Assembly (NCBI RefSeq): GCF_026262505.1
Contig: NC_067206.1
Coordinates: forward strand, 35,355,896-35,419,895
Length of the DNA stretch: 64,000 nt
Direction: 5' to 3'
Source of the DNA: Trichomonas vaginalis G3
Lineage: Eukaryota; Parabasalia; Trichomonadida; Trichomonadidae
A program made the translations under genes and the position numbers. The notes under the pieces were generated by a model. It worked only from the letters and a program-made list of their open reading frames with translations, searched no databases and had not been told where the DNA came from. Positions 20,063 to 28,814 of the stretch are shown here, one piece after another (positions within the stretch are counted from its first letter, which is position 1; each line of letters begins with the position of its first letter).

Positions 20063-20598
20063 ATTAGAGTTGTTTTGCTATGATATTCCTCCAATCTTAT
20101 GATGAGAAAAATCATATCAAAACAGCTCTAATCGAACATTCTACACAGCTTAGCATCCAGCTAGTTCCAAGTAATGCGATTACAACATCAACGGCCAAAG
20201 CCTTTCAGAGTCCTTTAATCATTTCTTCTCATCTCAATGTGAAGTGGCCCCAAACGAACTACAAGCTGACGTTACAACGCATTACAACCCGGTTAATACG
20301 AGCATATACATTAGAGCTGCTTTGTTATGATCTCCCTCATCAATTGATGAGAGATCTCATTATGAAGCAGCTCCAATCGAACTAAAAACCTACATACAAA
20401 TGAGTGAAAACAAACTCATTAGAGTTGTGTTGCTTTGATTTCTCTCATTAGAAGATGAGAGATACCAGAACAAAACAACTCTAATCAAACTTTCTACACA
20501 ACTCAGCACAGTATCAATGCAAAGTAATGCGTCTGTATCGTTAACAAGCAAAGTTGTTTCGGGTCCTTCCATTTTGGAAGAATTCCGAACAACTTTGC
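20063..20598 (+). repeat. Cluster of about four diverged hairpin-forming repeats
   Basis: Three copies of about 70 bases (20,063-20,132; 20,310-20,377; 20,418-20,485) start ATTAGAGYTGYKTTG and end with its near-complement. A fourth, different hairpin (GCAAAGTTGTTTCGG...CCGAACAACTTTGC) lies at about 20,548-20,598. Sequence between copies also repeats (TCTACACARCTYAGCA, CAAGTAATGCG). Stem changes are partly compensated between copies. No protein is convincing here. Could be structured RNAs or an old palindromic repeat. Confidence 0.6.
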
Positions 20599-20820
20599 GA
20601 ATTGATAGTGTAAACCCATATACACGAAAGCGTGCATGCATAAAGACAGGTATTGTCAGCAATGACTACCTGCCCAGCTATGAGTGATCAGAGAATTACC
20701 ATCTCAGGCTTTTTGAGAACGTTTCAGCCAGGACCCTCGTATGTTGACTGTGAGAAAGGCATCCTTTATCTGAAATAGATGCTTTTCCAACAATCAAATT
20801 TGAAGATCTTCGACGTTGTT

Positions 20821-20975
20821 GTAAAAAGAGAAGGAGAAGGAAAGAAGAGGAAGGAGAGGAAGAAGGAAAGGAAAAGAAAAAAAAGAAAAAAAAAGAAGGA
20901 CATATTAAATATAATGCGCACTTAATAGTGCCGAGGCGGCGGAGCCGCTGAGGCGCGATTTTTTTGACCCTATAT
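20821..20975 (+). repeat. Polypurine tract followed by GC-rich hairpin
   Basis: About 75 bases almost only A and G (20,825-20,900) precede AGTGCCGAGGCGGC...GCCGCTGAGGCGCG. The stem there is GCGGC-GGA-GCCGC, again with a 3-base loop. It lies upstream of the CEP104-like gene end, in host DNA. It may mark the edge of another repeat. Confidence 0.5.
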
Positions 20976-21371
20976 TACCGCACGGCAATGTTTTTCTCGA
21001 TTTTGTACAGCCCTAGATTTGGAATATTTTTTCTCTAAACTTTTAGATTTTGATGTTAAATTTTAATCTCAATAAAAAAATTATTGATTTGTTGAAGCAA
21101 AATTCAAGGATCATATAGTTTTTATGCATGAAAAATTAAATTCTTGTATCAGAGTTCTAGTTCGATCTTAGTTATTAAGATCTCGAGTTAATATTCCGCA
21201 TTCATACAAATTAAATAATGAATAAAGAAGGTCATCATCTAATAGTTAACACACAAATAACTATCTTTGATTAAACAAGTCACATAAATAGATATGTTTA
21301 AATTAACAAAATAAAATAAATAAAAGTATATCATAACAATAAAACAATACATCTATATATCCATTAGAATG

Positions 21372-23237
21372 TTAATGCGCATCTGTATTTGCTGTGGCAG
21401 CTGCCAATTGGTCTTTAACTAATCTTGGAACGTTCTTCATGTATTTCTCAATTGCAGTTCCGTATTTTTGTTGCAACGAGATTGTTAACTTGATTGCCAT
21501 CTTTCTGACCTCTTCTTTACGTGAATCTAAGCAAGGAGCAACTAATCCCATGACTTCTCCAAGTTTTACCTTACCTTTATCACCAATTCCGTATTTTTCG
21601 ATAATTTTCTCGATTAATATTAGCTTGGCCTTTTGAAGATGGTATTGATTTGATGGTGGAGACTTAATTGCGTATTGTTGAAGCTCTTCTCTTGCCCATT
21701 TATCTTTATCTGCACACCAAAGGACAAAAGTATTCGATACTTCATCAATTCTGACGTTTGTGTCTCCTACTTTTGATAATGCGATCGGAAACAAAACGTG
21801 GACAGCAGATCCGAGCTCAGCTCCTTCGACTTTGAGGGCTTCAAGAATATTTATCATCTGTTCAACGGCCGCACAATACGTTGCTTTCAAGCCATCTCCG
21901 AATCTTCTTCTCATTAAAGGTAAAATTCCACTTAGAGCACGCGTCTGTTCTGGTTTCGTCTTTAGGCCTTTTATCAACTCGCAAAGCTTCTCCAATCCTT
22001 GAACTCTGAGCGACCAATTTTGGGAATAAGCGATTGCAACAACTTTTTCACCGAATAACGATATCAAAGTTGCAGCTTCACTCTTATGTTCATCAGATAA
22101 CTCATCAGGAGTATCATTCTTCGGTGGAGAGTCTGGTGGAGGTTTACTGAATCTTGGAACCCTTTCTTTAGGCGGCGCGATGCGTCTTGGCGAGTCTTGG
22201 ACATCGATAGACCTTTGTTTCTTCGGAGGAGGAAGCGGTTCTGGCTCTTCTTCAACAGGAGATGGTTGAGGCGGTTCTTCTGGGATTTCTTCAGGTGGAG
22301 GCTGCTCAACGGGCTCTTCTGGTGCAATAGCAATTGTAGTGTTCTTGTCGAAGCCTGTAAGGAAGAATCCGGCATCTTCATTGACTTGAATAAGAGTATC
22401 AGTTTGAGGCATCTCTTGGAGTGGCTGTTCTTCAACAGAAACAGCTGGAGGTGTTGGTTCTGGTATAGGTTCTGGTATTGGTTCGGTAATTGTGATCGGA
22501 TGTTGAGGTATTTCTTCAATTGGCTCTTCAATTTCATCGCGCGGACGTTTAATGATCGAGTTGATTCGTTGCATGACATTTTCGACTTCGAGATATTCTT
22601 CTTGTTTGAGAAATTCAACTTTTTGGTTAAATAATGTTGTTAATTCGTCTTTATTTTCTTCGATATTGAGTAATTGATCTTTGTATTGCGCTGCAGTAGA
22701 ATAGTTTTCTTCTTCGACTGCTGCTATTTTAGCATTTGTTAAATCTTCAACTAATTCGGATAATCCTGTCATTCTAGGCTTAATTTCTTTATGTCCATTG
22801 AATGTAAGCGAAATGAGAGCACATCTGTTGTCTCTATTTGGCGGAACATCATGGACACCTTCAATTAAAATTCGAAGATATCTGACTGTAACATTTTCGA
22901 TTGTTACGTGCTTAAGTTCACGAGCAACCCATTGGCTTCTTTGATTTGTGTTGAATGTGAAAAATCCGATTGAAAACCACTGAGTTTTCTTATCTAATTT
23001 TTCGTCAAGTGTTCCGAATAAATCAATTCTGTTAGCAATCATAAATTCATGACTTACAATGTCCAAGCCATTCATAACAAATGGCGCCTTCATGTCAACA
23101 ATAGATTCTATTGGAAATGAAGGATTTGGCATTGAAATCCAACCAGCTGGAATATCGTCCTTGAATAAGTTTTCAAATGGATAGCTCGGGTCTTCACTTG
23201 AGCAGAAAACTGAAGTGAATCCAGATGCTAAACTCAT
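21372..23237 (-). CDS. CEP104-like ciliary/flagellar tip protein
   Basis: 621 residues. About 1-165 form a jelly-roll domain (YPFENLFKDDIPAGWISM, VRYLRILIEGVHDVPPNRDN). About 165-235 are helical (EDLTNAKIAAVEEENYSTAA). A long proline/glutamate-rich linker spans 240-380. A TOG domain covers about 390-610 (VVAIAYSQNWSLRVQGLEKL, KVGDTNVRIDEVSNTFVLWC). This order is that of CEP104/FAP256, which binds tubulin and EB proteins at the tips of cilia and controls their length. The protein is shorter than animal CEP104 and shows no C-terminal zinc-finger region. A GCACTTTTT initiator-like site lies 15 bases before the ATG. Confident on family. Confidence 0.85.
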   Translation of the reverse strand: MSLASGFTSVFCSSEDPSYPFENLFKDDIPAGWISMPNPSFPIESIVDMKAPFVMNGLDIVSHEFMIANRIDLFGTLDEKLDKKTQWFSIGFFTFNTNQRSQWVARELKHVTIENVTVRYLRILIEGVHDVPPNRDNRCALISLTFNGHKEIKPRMTGLSELVEDLTNAKIAAVEEENYSTAAQYKDQLLNIEENKDELTTLFNQKVEFLKQEEYLEVENVMQRINSIIKRPRDEIEEPIEEIPQHPITITEPIPEPIPEPTPPAVSVEEQPLQEMPQTDTLIQVNEDAGFFLTGFDKNTTIAIAPEEPVEQPPPEEIPEEPPQPSPVEEEPEPLPPPKKQRSIDVQDSPRRIAPPKERVPRFSKPPPDSPPKNDTPDELSDEHKSEAATLISLFGEKVVAIAYSQNWSLRVQGLEKLCELIKGLKTKPEQTRALSGILPLMRRRFGDGLKATYCAAVEQMINILEALKVEGAELGSAVHVLFPIALSKVGDTNVRIDEVSNTFVLWCADKDKWAREELQQYAIKSPPSNQYHLQKAKLILIEKIIEKYGIGDKGKVKLGEVMGLVAPCLDSRKEEVRKMAIKLTISLQQKYGTAIEKYMKNVPRLVKDQLAAATANTDAH

Positions 23238-23246
23238 TCAACGAAC

Positions 23247-23255
23247 AAAAAGTGC
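23247..23255 (-). promoter_or_regulatory. Initiator-like site of the CEP104-like gene
   Basis: The reverse strand reads GCACTTTTT about 15 bases before the ATG. It resembles the trichomonad initiator (TCA then pyrimidine then T/A) with one difference. Confidence 0.4.
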
Positions 23256-23555
23256 AAAAATAATAATTCTAAAAAAAGGCAACTTTTCGAAAAATAAAGA
23301 TATAGCTCGTCTTACTCATGCATAGCCAGGAAACAAAGAAAAAGTGAACTTTTCTTTGAGTCGAAGCTATTTGTTGATTCAATGATTTAAATGTTAATTG
23401 GTAACTGAATATGAGATATCTATCATATAATCTGCCGAATACAATGATAATCCAGGTGTTTTCATTTTTATTTCAATTTGAGCAAATATCATTCCAATAA
23501 AATATACAAACGAAAGCCACACTTATATATAAACTGATGAAAGGAGCAAGAATTG

Positions 23556-23563
23556 TTCACTTT
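23556..23563 (+). promoter_or_regulatory. Initiator (TTCACTTT) before the glycosyltransferase-like gene
   Basis: A perfect TCACTTT lies 10 bases before the first possible codons of the downstream frame, matching the known trichomonad initiator consensus and spacing. Confidence 0.55.
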
Positions 23564-23568
23564 GCATT

Positions 23569-24822
23569 TTGTTGGGAAAGAAAGATAATAAACTCAAGCA
23601 GAAGCCATTGATTTTTATCTTAATTTCAACAATAATATGCATTTTGTCGTATATACATAATGGAGGATCGTATAATCCTTTCCAAAAAGACGCAAAATGT
23701 CCAAAAGATTTCGATTATTTTCAATTTTTAAATATTTCCGAACAAAATGAAAGTCAAATCATATATTTCAGGTATTTTGAACCAATGAATGAATATCCAC
23801 AATACATTCTTCCTTTTGTAAAAGTTAGCTGCGAAGGACAATTCGAATTAACAACTTTTAAGTACGACAGTTTCAAAAACATAAGCTTTAACGATGGGAT
23901 ATTCTCATTCCAGCTTTCACCTCAAATTAGCGGAGAAAAAACATTTGATGTATCAATGTGCGGAAGATCAATGTACAGAGCTAAACATCAAGTACGCTTT
24001 AATACATATGTAGTTGGAACAACTATTATTGACATGCGTAATTCAAGATACATGATTGATAACTTTTGCATCGCAAATGAATCAATACACTTGTTTTTCG
24101 CATTCGATGTTACATTATTAAACAATCACATGATCGAGGCATTACCGTTAACCATTCATAACACCACAATGACCTTTTTTGCTCGTCAAAATAATATTTC
24201 CGTAATAAATGAATCAGTCAACTATATTAATATAAACAAAACAGGAGTCAACTTCCTACTCGATATGTCCTTCGGTTTTTCCGACACAAATAACAAAACA
24301 TTTTATTTCGAAAATATTTCTCAGTCAGAAATGCTTAAAAACATAACAAAACTAAATATCTCACTATTTTCACAGCCCACTTGCTTTAGTCAAGCTGAAT
24401 TTCAAGGATATAGTCAATTACCGATACAAAGACAAGTTTTTGGTGAAAAACATGCAAATTCTACTAAAGTTGTTATTAGTTCAAGCATATCAAAACATTT
24501 TCCTCAATACGAATCAATAAACACCGAAAAATGCTCATTTGAAGAATTATACAAAAAAATCTCTGATGCAAGAGTATTTGTTGGATGCACTGATTCAGAC
24601 AAATCCGCTGCAATTCTAATGGGAAGAGAAGATACAGCGTTTATTGATATTCAACCTTGTTTCGAAGCTCGTCACTTTTCTCCATTAAATCCTAAGACGA
24701 AAGCAAAGGTTTTGTCTGGAAATAGATACAGACTTTGCAGAAATGGAGCTAACATAGAAGAAATTGAAAATATAATAACTGATATTATATTAAACAATGA
24801 AAATTCCCCGCTCTTGGAGTGA
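23569..24822 (+). CDS. Membrane-anchored GT61-like glycosyltransferase (tentative), no ATG start
   Basis: About 417 residues. An N-terminal hydrophobic segment (PLIFILISTIICILSYI) suggests a type II membrane protein of the Golgi/ER. Many N-glycosylation sequons (NES, NIS, NNT) follow. The C-terminal part (DARVFVGCTDSDKSAAILMG, then TAFIDIQPC) resembles the donor-binding region of GT61/DUF563 glycosyltransferases; this is a weak match. Odd: an initiator lies at 23,556 and the frame opens after a stop at 23,530, yet no ATG occurs in frame until the codon at 23,784, beyond the membrane segment. The only nearby ATG (23,537) is in another frame. Either a non-ATG start is used or the gene is damaged. 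Confidence 0.5.
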   Translation: MLGKKDNKLKQKPLIFILISTIICILSYIHNGGSYNPFQKDAKCPKDFDYFQFLNISEQNESQIIYFRYFEPMNEYPQYILPFVKVSCEGQFELTTFKYDSFKNISFNDGIFSFQLSPQISGEKTFDVSMCGRSMYRAKHQVRFNTYVVGTTIIDMRNSRYMIDNFCIANESIHLFFAFDVTLLNNHMIEALPLTIHNTTMTFFARQNNISVINESVNYININKTGVNFLLDMSFGFSDTNNKTFYFENISQSEMLKNITKLNISLFSQPTCFSQAEFQGYSQLPIQRQVFGEKHANSTKVVISSSISKHFPQYESINTEKCSFEELYKKISDARVFVGCTDSDKSAAILMGREDTAFIDIQPCFEARHFSPLNPKTKAKVLSGNRYRLCRNGANIEEIENIITDIILNNENSPLLE

Positions 24823-25422
24823 AATTTCAATAGGATAGCATTCATTGAAACTATAACGTTGAACTCCGAGTCAATACGATATGATATTTTGTTACTTGCT
24901 CATTTTATCATAGTGAAGGTTTTATCTGCAGTTGTTCAAGCCACAGAAAAGTTTTCATCCACCCATTATCCATATTATTGTTAATAATTTCGAAAATTTT
25001 TATTAATTTTTCGAATTACTATGTTTTATAAACATATAATATAGTTTAATATTCCTCTAACCTAGAGTATCTTACCGATTACAGCGTTGCATGTCCTTCA
25101 AATTTCTAACAATAAATTAAGGCTATGCGTTGAGAGTAGCTAATTACTAATATGAAATTCAAATAAAAAACATTGGTAATTTCATTTTGACGTAAAACAT
25201 TACAATAAATTCAAATCAAATCGAAGGATCAGCAATTTCTGAATTTCTTTTGGTTTTCATAATCTACTAAAACCATATATCATAATCCACAATAAAAAAT
25301 GCTATCTGACTGTCAACCATCACTCACTTTATTTTTTTATGAAAAAAGGTGACAATTTAATTTCAACCGAAAAATAAACAAATAATTTTATAAAAGGAAA
25401 ATAAATAAATAAAGATAAAAAA
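24823..25422. other. Host intergenic region, no feature seen
   Basis: About 600 bases of AT-rich sequence between convergent genes. I see no frame, repeat or hairpin of note. AATAAA-like strings near 25,370-25,410 could serve polyadenylation of the RasGEF gene on the reverse strand or of its neighbour. Confidence 0.5.
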
Positions 25423-26829
25423 TCAACCATTTTGCTGTTCTTGCAACATAGATATCTGCATGAGCTTACGAGCATCAGGAAGATCTTTTGAAAGATTGAG
25501 TAAAATTATTTGAATTTCAGGGTCTTCTTTGATGTTGTACTTGATTTCCTGGTATTTCTTGAACGCGTTGTAGAGATCGTATGCGGTGTGGATGACGTGT
25601 AAGTCAATCAGGCTGTCGTCAGGGTGGAAATTGTTGAGTTCTTGGAAATAAACCCAGTCCTTCTGGAAACAGCCCATGAATGGAACGAGTGGTGGTATAC
25701 GAACAAGTAATGCCTGACGATAGGCGTTGAAATTGTTGTAGAAACTGGTAATATTTTGTATGCTTCCGAACTCTCTTTTCGTTCTGAATGAAATGAGTTT
25801 CCAGGCCTCGTTGTTTGTAGTTTTCAGTCTTGCAACCGCTGGATGCGTAATTCCATTGTAGACAGCGAAAACACCTGAAAAATCATTAACCTTATTAAGC
25901 TCGAGAAGGATCTCGACCCAAATGGCAAATATACTTGCTCTCTCTTTGGCTGCCTTCTCGAAAATGATTGAGAAAGCAACAAATTTAGATAGAGCGTCGA
26001 AATGTTGGTGAAGGTACATGATTGAAGGGCAACTGTTCGCCGAAATTTGTCCTCCTATCATAGCCATGAGATCCTTGGGGTTGACAGCTTGAAATATGAT
26101 TGAATCTATGTAGGCAATTTGCAAAGCGACTTGAAGGGGATGAGTTTTACGTAAAACAGGGAGTACGTATTTAGGACCGAAAATAGATCGGTGGTCAGCT
26201 GTTCTATTGATAATTGAGGTTAATGTATCGATTTGATGTGCCATAATATATTCGATTAAATCATTGAGACTGTTTAATATGATCTTTTCTTCGTCAGCGA
26301 CATGGCCAGAGGAAATCGAATTATAAAAGGACTTGACTGCGTTAATTAGAACCTTATCAAAGGTGAATGGGGTTTCGCTCATCCAAAGGATAAGGAATTG
26401 CAAAACTTTGATCCTCACATATCTTAAATCTTCTAGATTCGTGATATTGGCATCGACAGATGCAATATTTGTGAAATATCTAGCAAACAAGCAAGCAAGG
26501 AGATATTTGGGTGAGTTAAAAAGGGTAAATGTCTTCGTAAATTCCTTTGAGAGTTCATCAGTGTTCGATTCTGATGTGATTTTGACAACAAGCTGCTCAA
26601 AAGTTAACTTTTGGTTTCGCTCGCCAGCAGTATTGTCACCTTCAGCGTAAGGGAGTTTTTGTTTGACAACGTTGGTTAGCATTTGCTTTTCTACAGGCAA
26701 GAGATATAATTCGTTACAAAGATGGGAAATGATAGATCCTGGGGATAAATCAAGCGGGGCTTCGTATTGTTGTATCATTTCTTCATTGTTGAAATCAAAA
26801 GGTTGCAAGTATTTAAGCAGTATCTCCAT
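25423..26829 (-). CDS. Ras guanine-nucleotide exchange factor (RasGEF)
   Basis: 468 residues. About 20-190 resemble the N-terminal REM-type module (SPGSIISHLCNELYLLPVEK, TFTLFNSPKYLLACLFARYF). About 215-455 form the CDC25 catalytic domain (HPLQVALQIAYIDSIIFQAV, FVAFSIIFEKAAKERASIFA, FSGVFAVYNGITHPAVARL, PPLVPFMGCFQKDWVYFQEL). Known role: loads GTP onto Ras-family GTPases in membrane signalling. No SH3, PH or other added domain is seen, as is usual for compact protist RasGEFs. The substrate GTPase is unknown. Confidence 0.9.
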   Translation of the reverse strand: MEILLKYLQPFDFNNEEMIQQYEAPLDLSPGSIISHLCNELYLLPVEKQMLTNVVKQKLPYAEGDNTAGERNQKLTFEQLVVKITSESNTDELSKEFTKTFTLFNSPKYLLACLFARYFTNIASVDANITNLEDLRYVRIKVLQFLILWMSETPFTFDKVLINAVKSFYNSISSGHVADEEKIILNSLNDLIEYIMAHQIDTLTSIINRTADHRSIFGPKYVLPVLRKTHPLQVALQIAYIDSIIFQAVNPKDLMAMIGGQISANSCPSIMYLHQHFDALSKFVAFSIIFEKAAKERASIFAIWVEILLELNKVNDFSGVFAVYNGITHPAVARLKTTNNEAWKLISFRTKREFGSIQNITSFYNNFNAYRQALLVRIPPLVPFMGCFQKDWVYFQELNNFHPDDSLIDLHVIHTAYDLYNAFKKYQEIKYNIKEDPEIQIILLNLSKDLPDARKLMQISMLQEQQNG

Positions 26830-27673
26830 TGCTTTTTTTGAATAGTTTTGAGAGTATTCTGAAATTATCGAACCGATTTTACGTCAACCTAAGGGCTGAT
26901 TTGAGTTAAAACGAACCATTTGTTTGTTATAGAGTAATTTTAAATGAATAAAAATTGTGATGTCAAAATTTTATAAAAGGTCAAATTGAAAACCTGGTGA
27001 TCAATTTCAGATTAATGGTGTAAATCAATAGCTGAACTAATGTAATGTTAGAATATTTCAAATCTCAATCAAATTGAAAGTCTCATCACACTTTTCAATG
27101 CTCGATTTTTAAAAACTGTTTAAAAATGGAGCTTATATTGAAATAGTGTAGAGACTAAAAATTAATACAGACTATTTCAGAGGATTGAGTTGCCACTCAA
27201 TCCTCTGAAAAGGCTGAGGTAATTTGCAAAGTTTCTTTTTTTATCGGTATTGATTCTTGATTTACTAATGATATATGATTTCATAGAAACTATTTTATTG
27301 TGATTTTGACATATCAGAATTATTTTTGCAGCTCTCAATTCAATTTCTTGTGAAAAAATTTGGCCAATATGCTTTGAATTATAACTAGTACTTAATGTTC
27401 ATGATCAGTGTTCATATAATTTATAAAATTAAGAGTAAATTTTTAATTAATTTATTTAAATTCTTATACAACATCATCTCTGGATTAATTTAATTCTGAT
27501 TGCCCTTCATGACTTTTTATAGCCTGTCAAAATCTTCGATCGTTGATAATTTTCTGGATTATTTTTTGACTAATCAGATCCCTCCTATTATCTGTGTAAT
27601 ATCTCAAATTGAGTTCTTCAAATTTCAATCATCAACCTTGTTGAAATTTTTTTTGCCTTTCAATAAATATACG
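26830..27673. other. Host intergenic region with one long hairpin
   Basis: About 840 AT-rich bases upstream of the RasGEF gene. The only clear structure is the 16-bp hairpin at 27,175-27,210. No convincing gene. Confidence 0.5.
27175..27210 (+). repeat. Perfect 16-bp hairpin, 4-base loop
   Basis: TTTCAGAGGATTGAGT (27,175-27,190), loop TGCC, ACTCAATCCTCTGAAA (27,195-27,210). It is perfect over the whole stem, and lies between the RasGEF promoter side and the left TTAA element. Confidence 0.85.
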
Positions 27674-28720
27674 TTAAGGGTACACACGAGAGGATCATGT
27701 AAACTTCATAATTTAGAACCTTATTTTAGGCATTATCTTGGCTACCTATTTAGGCTCGAAAAGCAAAACATATCAAAAAATACAACTTGACTCCATTATG
27801 ACCCTTTCATGGAGGTAGTTTTTATCCGCTAGTATTTTCCCTTTGAATCTCTTTACAATTCGAAATCAAATTCAAACCTCAGTAGAAGAAAGGAAGAATC
27901 GACTTACTACGGTTGTAATACGAATAAATACATATATTTAATTATTTTTATTTACATAATAATTGTTTGAAGCTCATATTCCAACAAATTTTTAAATAAA
28001 AACATTAAAATGTTGAAAATGTTCATATATTTTAATAGGGTTTTGGCACTTTATTGAGGAATTACTACATACATAGTCGAACTGAACTTGATATTTTGAA
28101 ATTTAAATTATTTATCAAAATTAAAATTTAACTTGAAATTTATAATTATTTAGTCATATTTTGCATAATTCTAAGTAGATTTTGTAAAAAATCAAGAAAG
28201 AAAAATTTTAACGTGCTTTATTTTTTCTTTTTATAATAATACATATTATTATATAATTAACATATTCATAATGTTTCACCCTTTCAAAAATATAATCCTC
28301 CTCCTCTCAAATAAACGTACATACGGGTGGCCTCTTTTTTCAAAAAATTAAAATTTGAAATTTTGGGCTCAAATATTAGAGATTTTTTCAACCTTCAACG
28401 ATATATGTTGTCTATATCAGACCTCCTTTCTTTTTGATATTTAACATTGTTCCTAAATCTTAGCCGTTAAGGCTGTTCTGAAAATATTTTTTTTTCGAAA
28501 AAATTCGAAAAAAATTCTTAAAATTCAAAAATCCCTTAATTCCTGAGGATTTTGGAAAAAAGTTTTTACATGAACATGTGTATATTATATGAAGTATATT
28601 GATAAGGTAAAAATCAAATTTTATTGCATATTCATCGAGAAAATAAACTAACGAATCCCTCAAAATTGAGAGGGTAATCCTCCTCCTCTCAAATAAACGT
28701 ACATACGGGTGCACCCTTAA
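27674..28720 (-). mobile_element. TTAA-flanked nonautonomous DNA transposon-like element, left copy
   Basis: The ends are TTAA-GGGTACACACG and, as reverse complement, TTAA-GGGTGCACCCG, giving terminal inverted repeats GGGTRCACMCG of about 11 bp with TTAA targets. This is the style of Kolobok or piggyBac elements. No transposase frame is present. A 37-bp direct repeat (TTTATTTGAGAGGAGGAGG on one strand) occurs at its right end and again about 380 bp inward. A second copy at 31,294-32,341 lies in the opposite direction with very few differences (one end base and one T-run length in the parts compared). Confidence 0.75.
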
Positions 28721-28814
28721 TTAAATTTCTCCTTAATTCGATTATATCAATAAATCTTTTTGTAACCAAAATAGTATTATACACTTCGTGCGAATATATT
28801 TTATCAAATAAAAT

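Noticed and set aside
20080-20385. 101-residue frame in the hairpin cluster
   Set aside because: It spans two hairpin copies; its codons follow the repeat and the copies do not keep the frame.
22064-22634. Overlapping frames opposite the CEP104-like gene
   Set aside because: They are biased by the proline/glutamate-rich linker of the real gene and show no family.
27500-27790. 96-residue frame at 27,500-27,790
   Set aside because: It crosses the left end of the TTAA element and has no leader or recognisable domain.
28460-28714. 84-residue frame present in both TTAA elements
   Set aside because: Identical because the arms are identical; it spans the terminal repeat, has no domain or leader, and is better read as noncoding element sequence.
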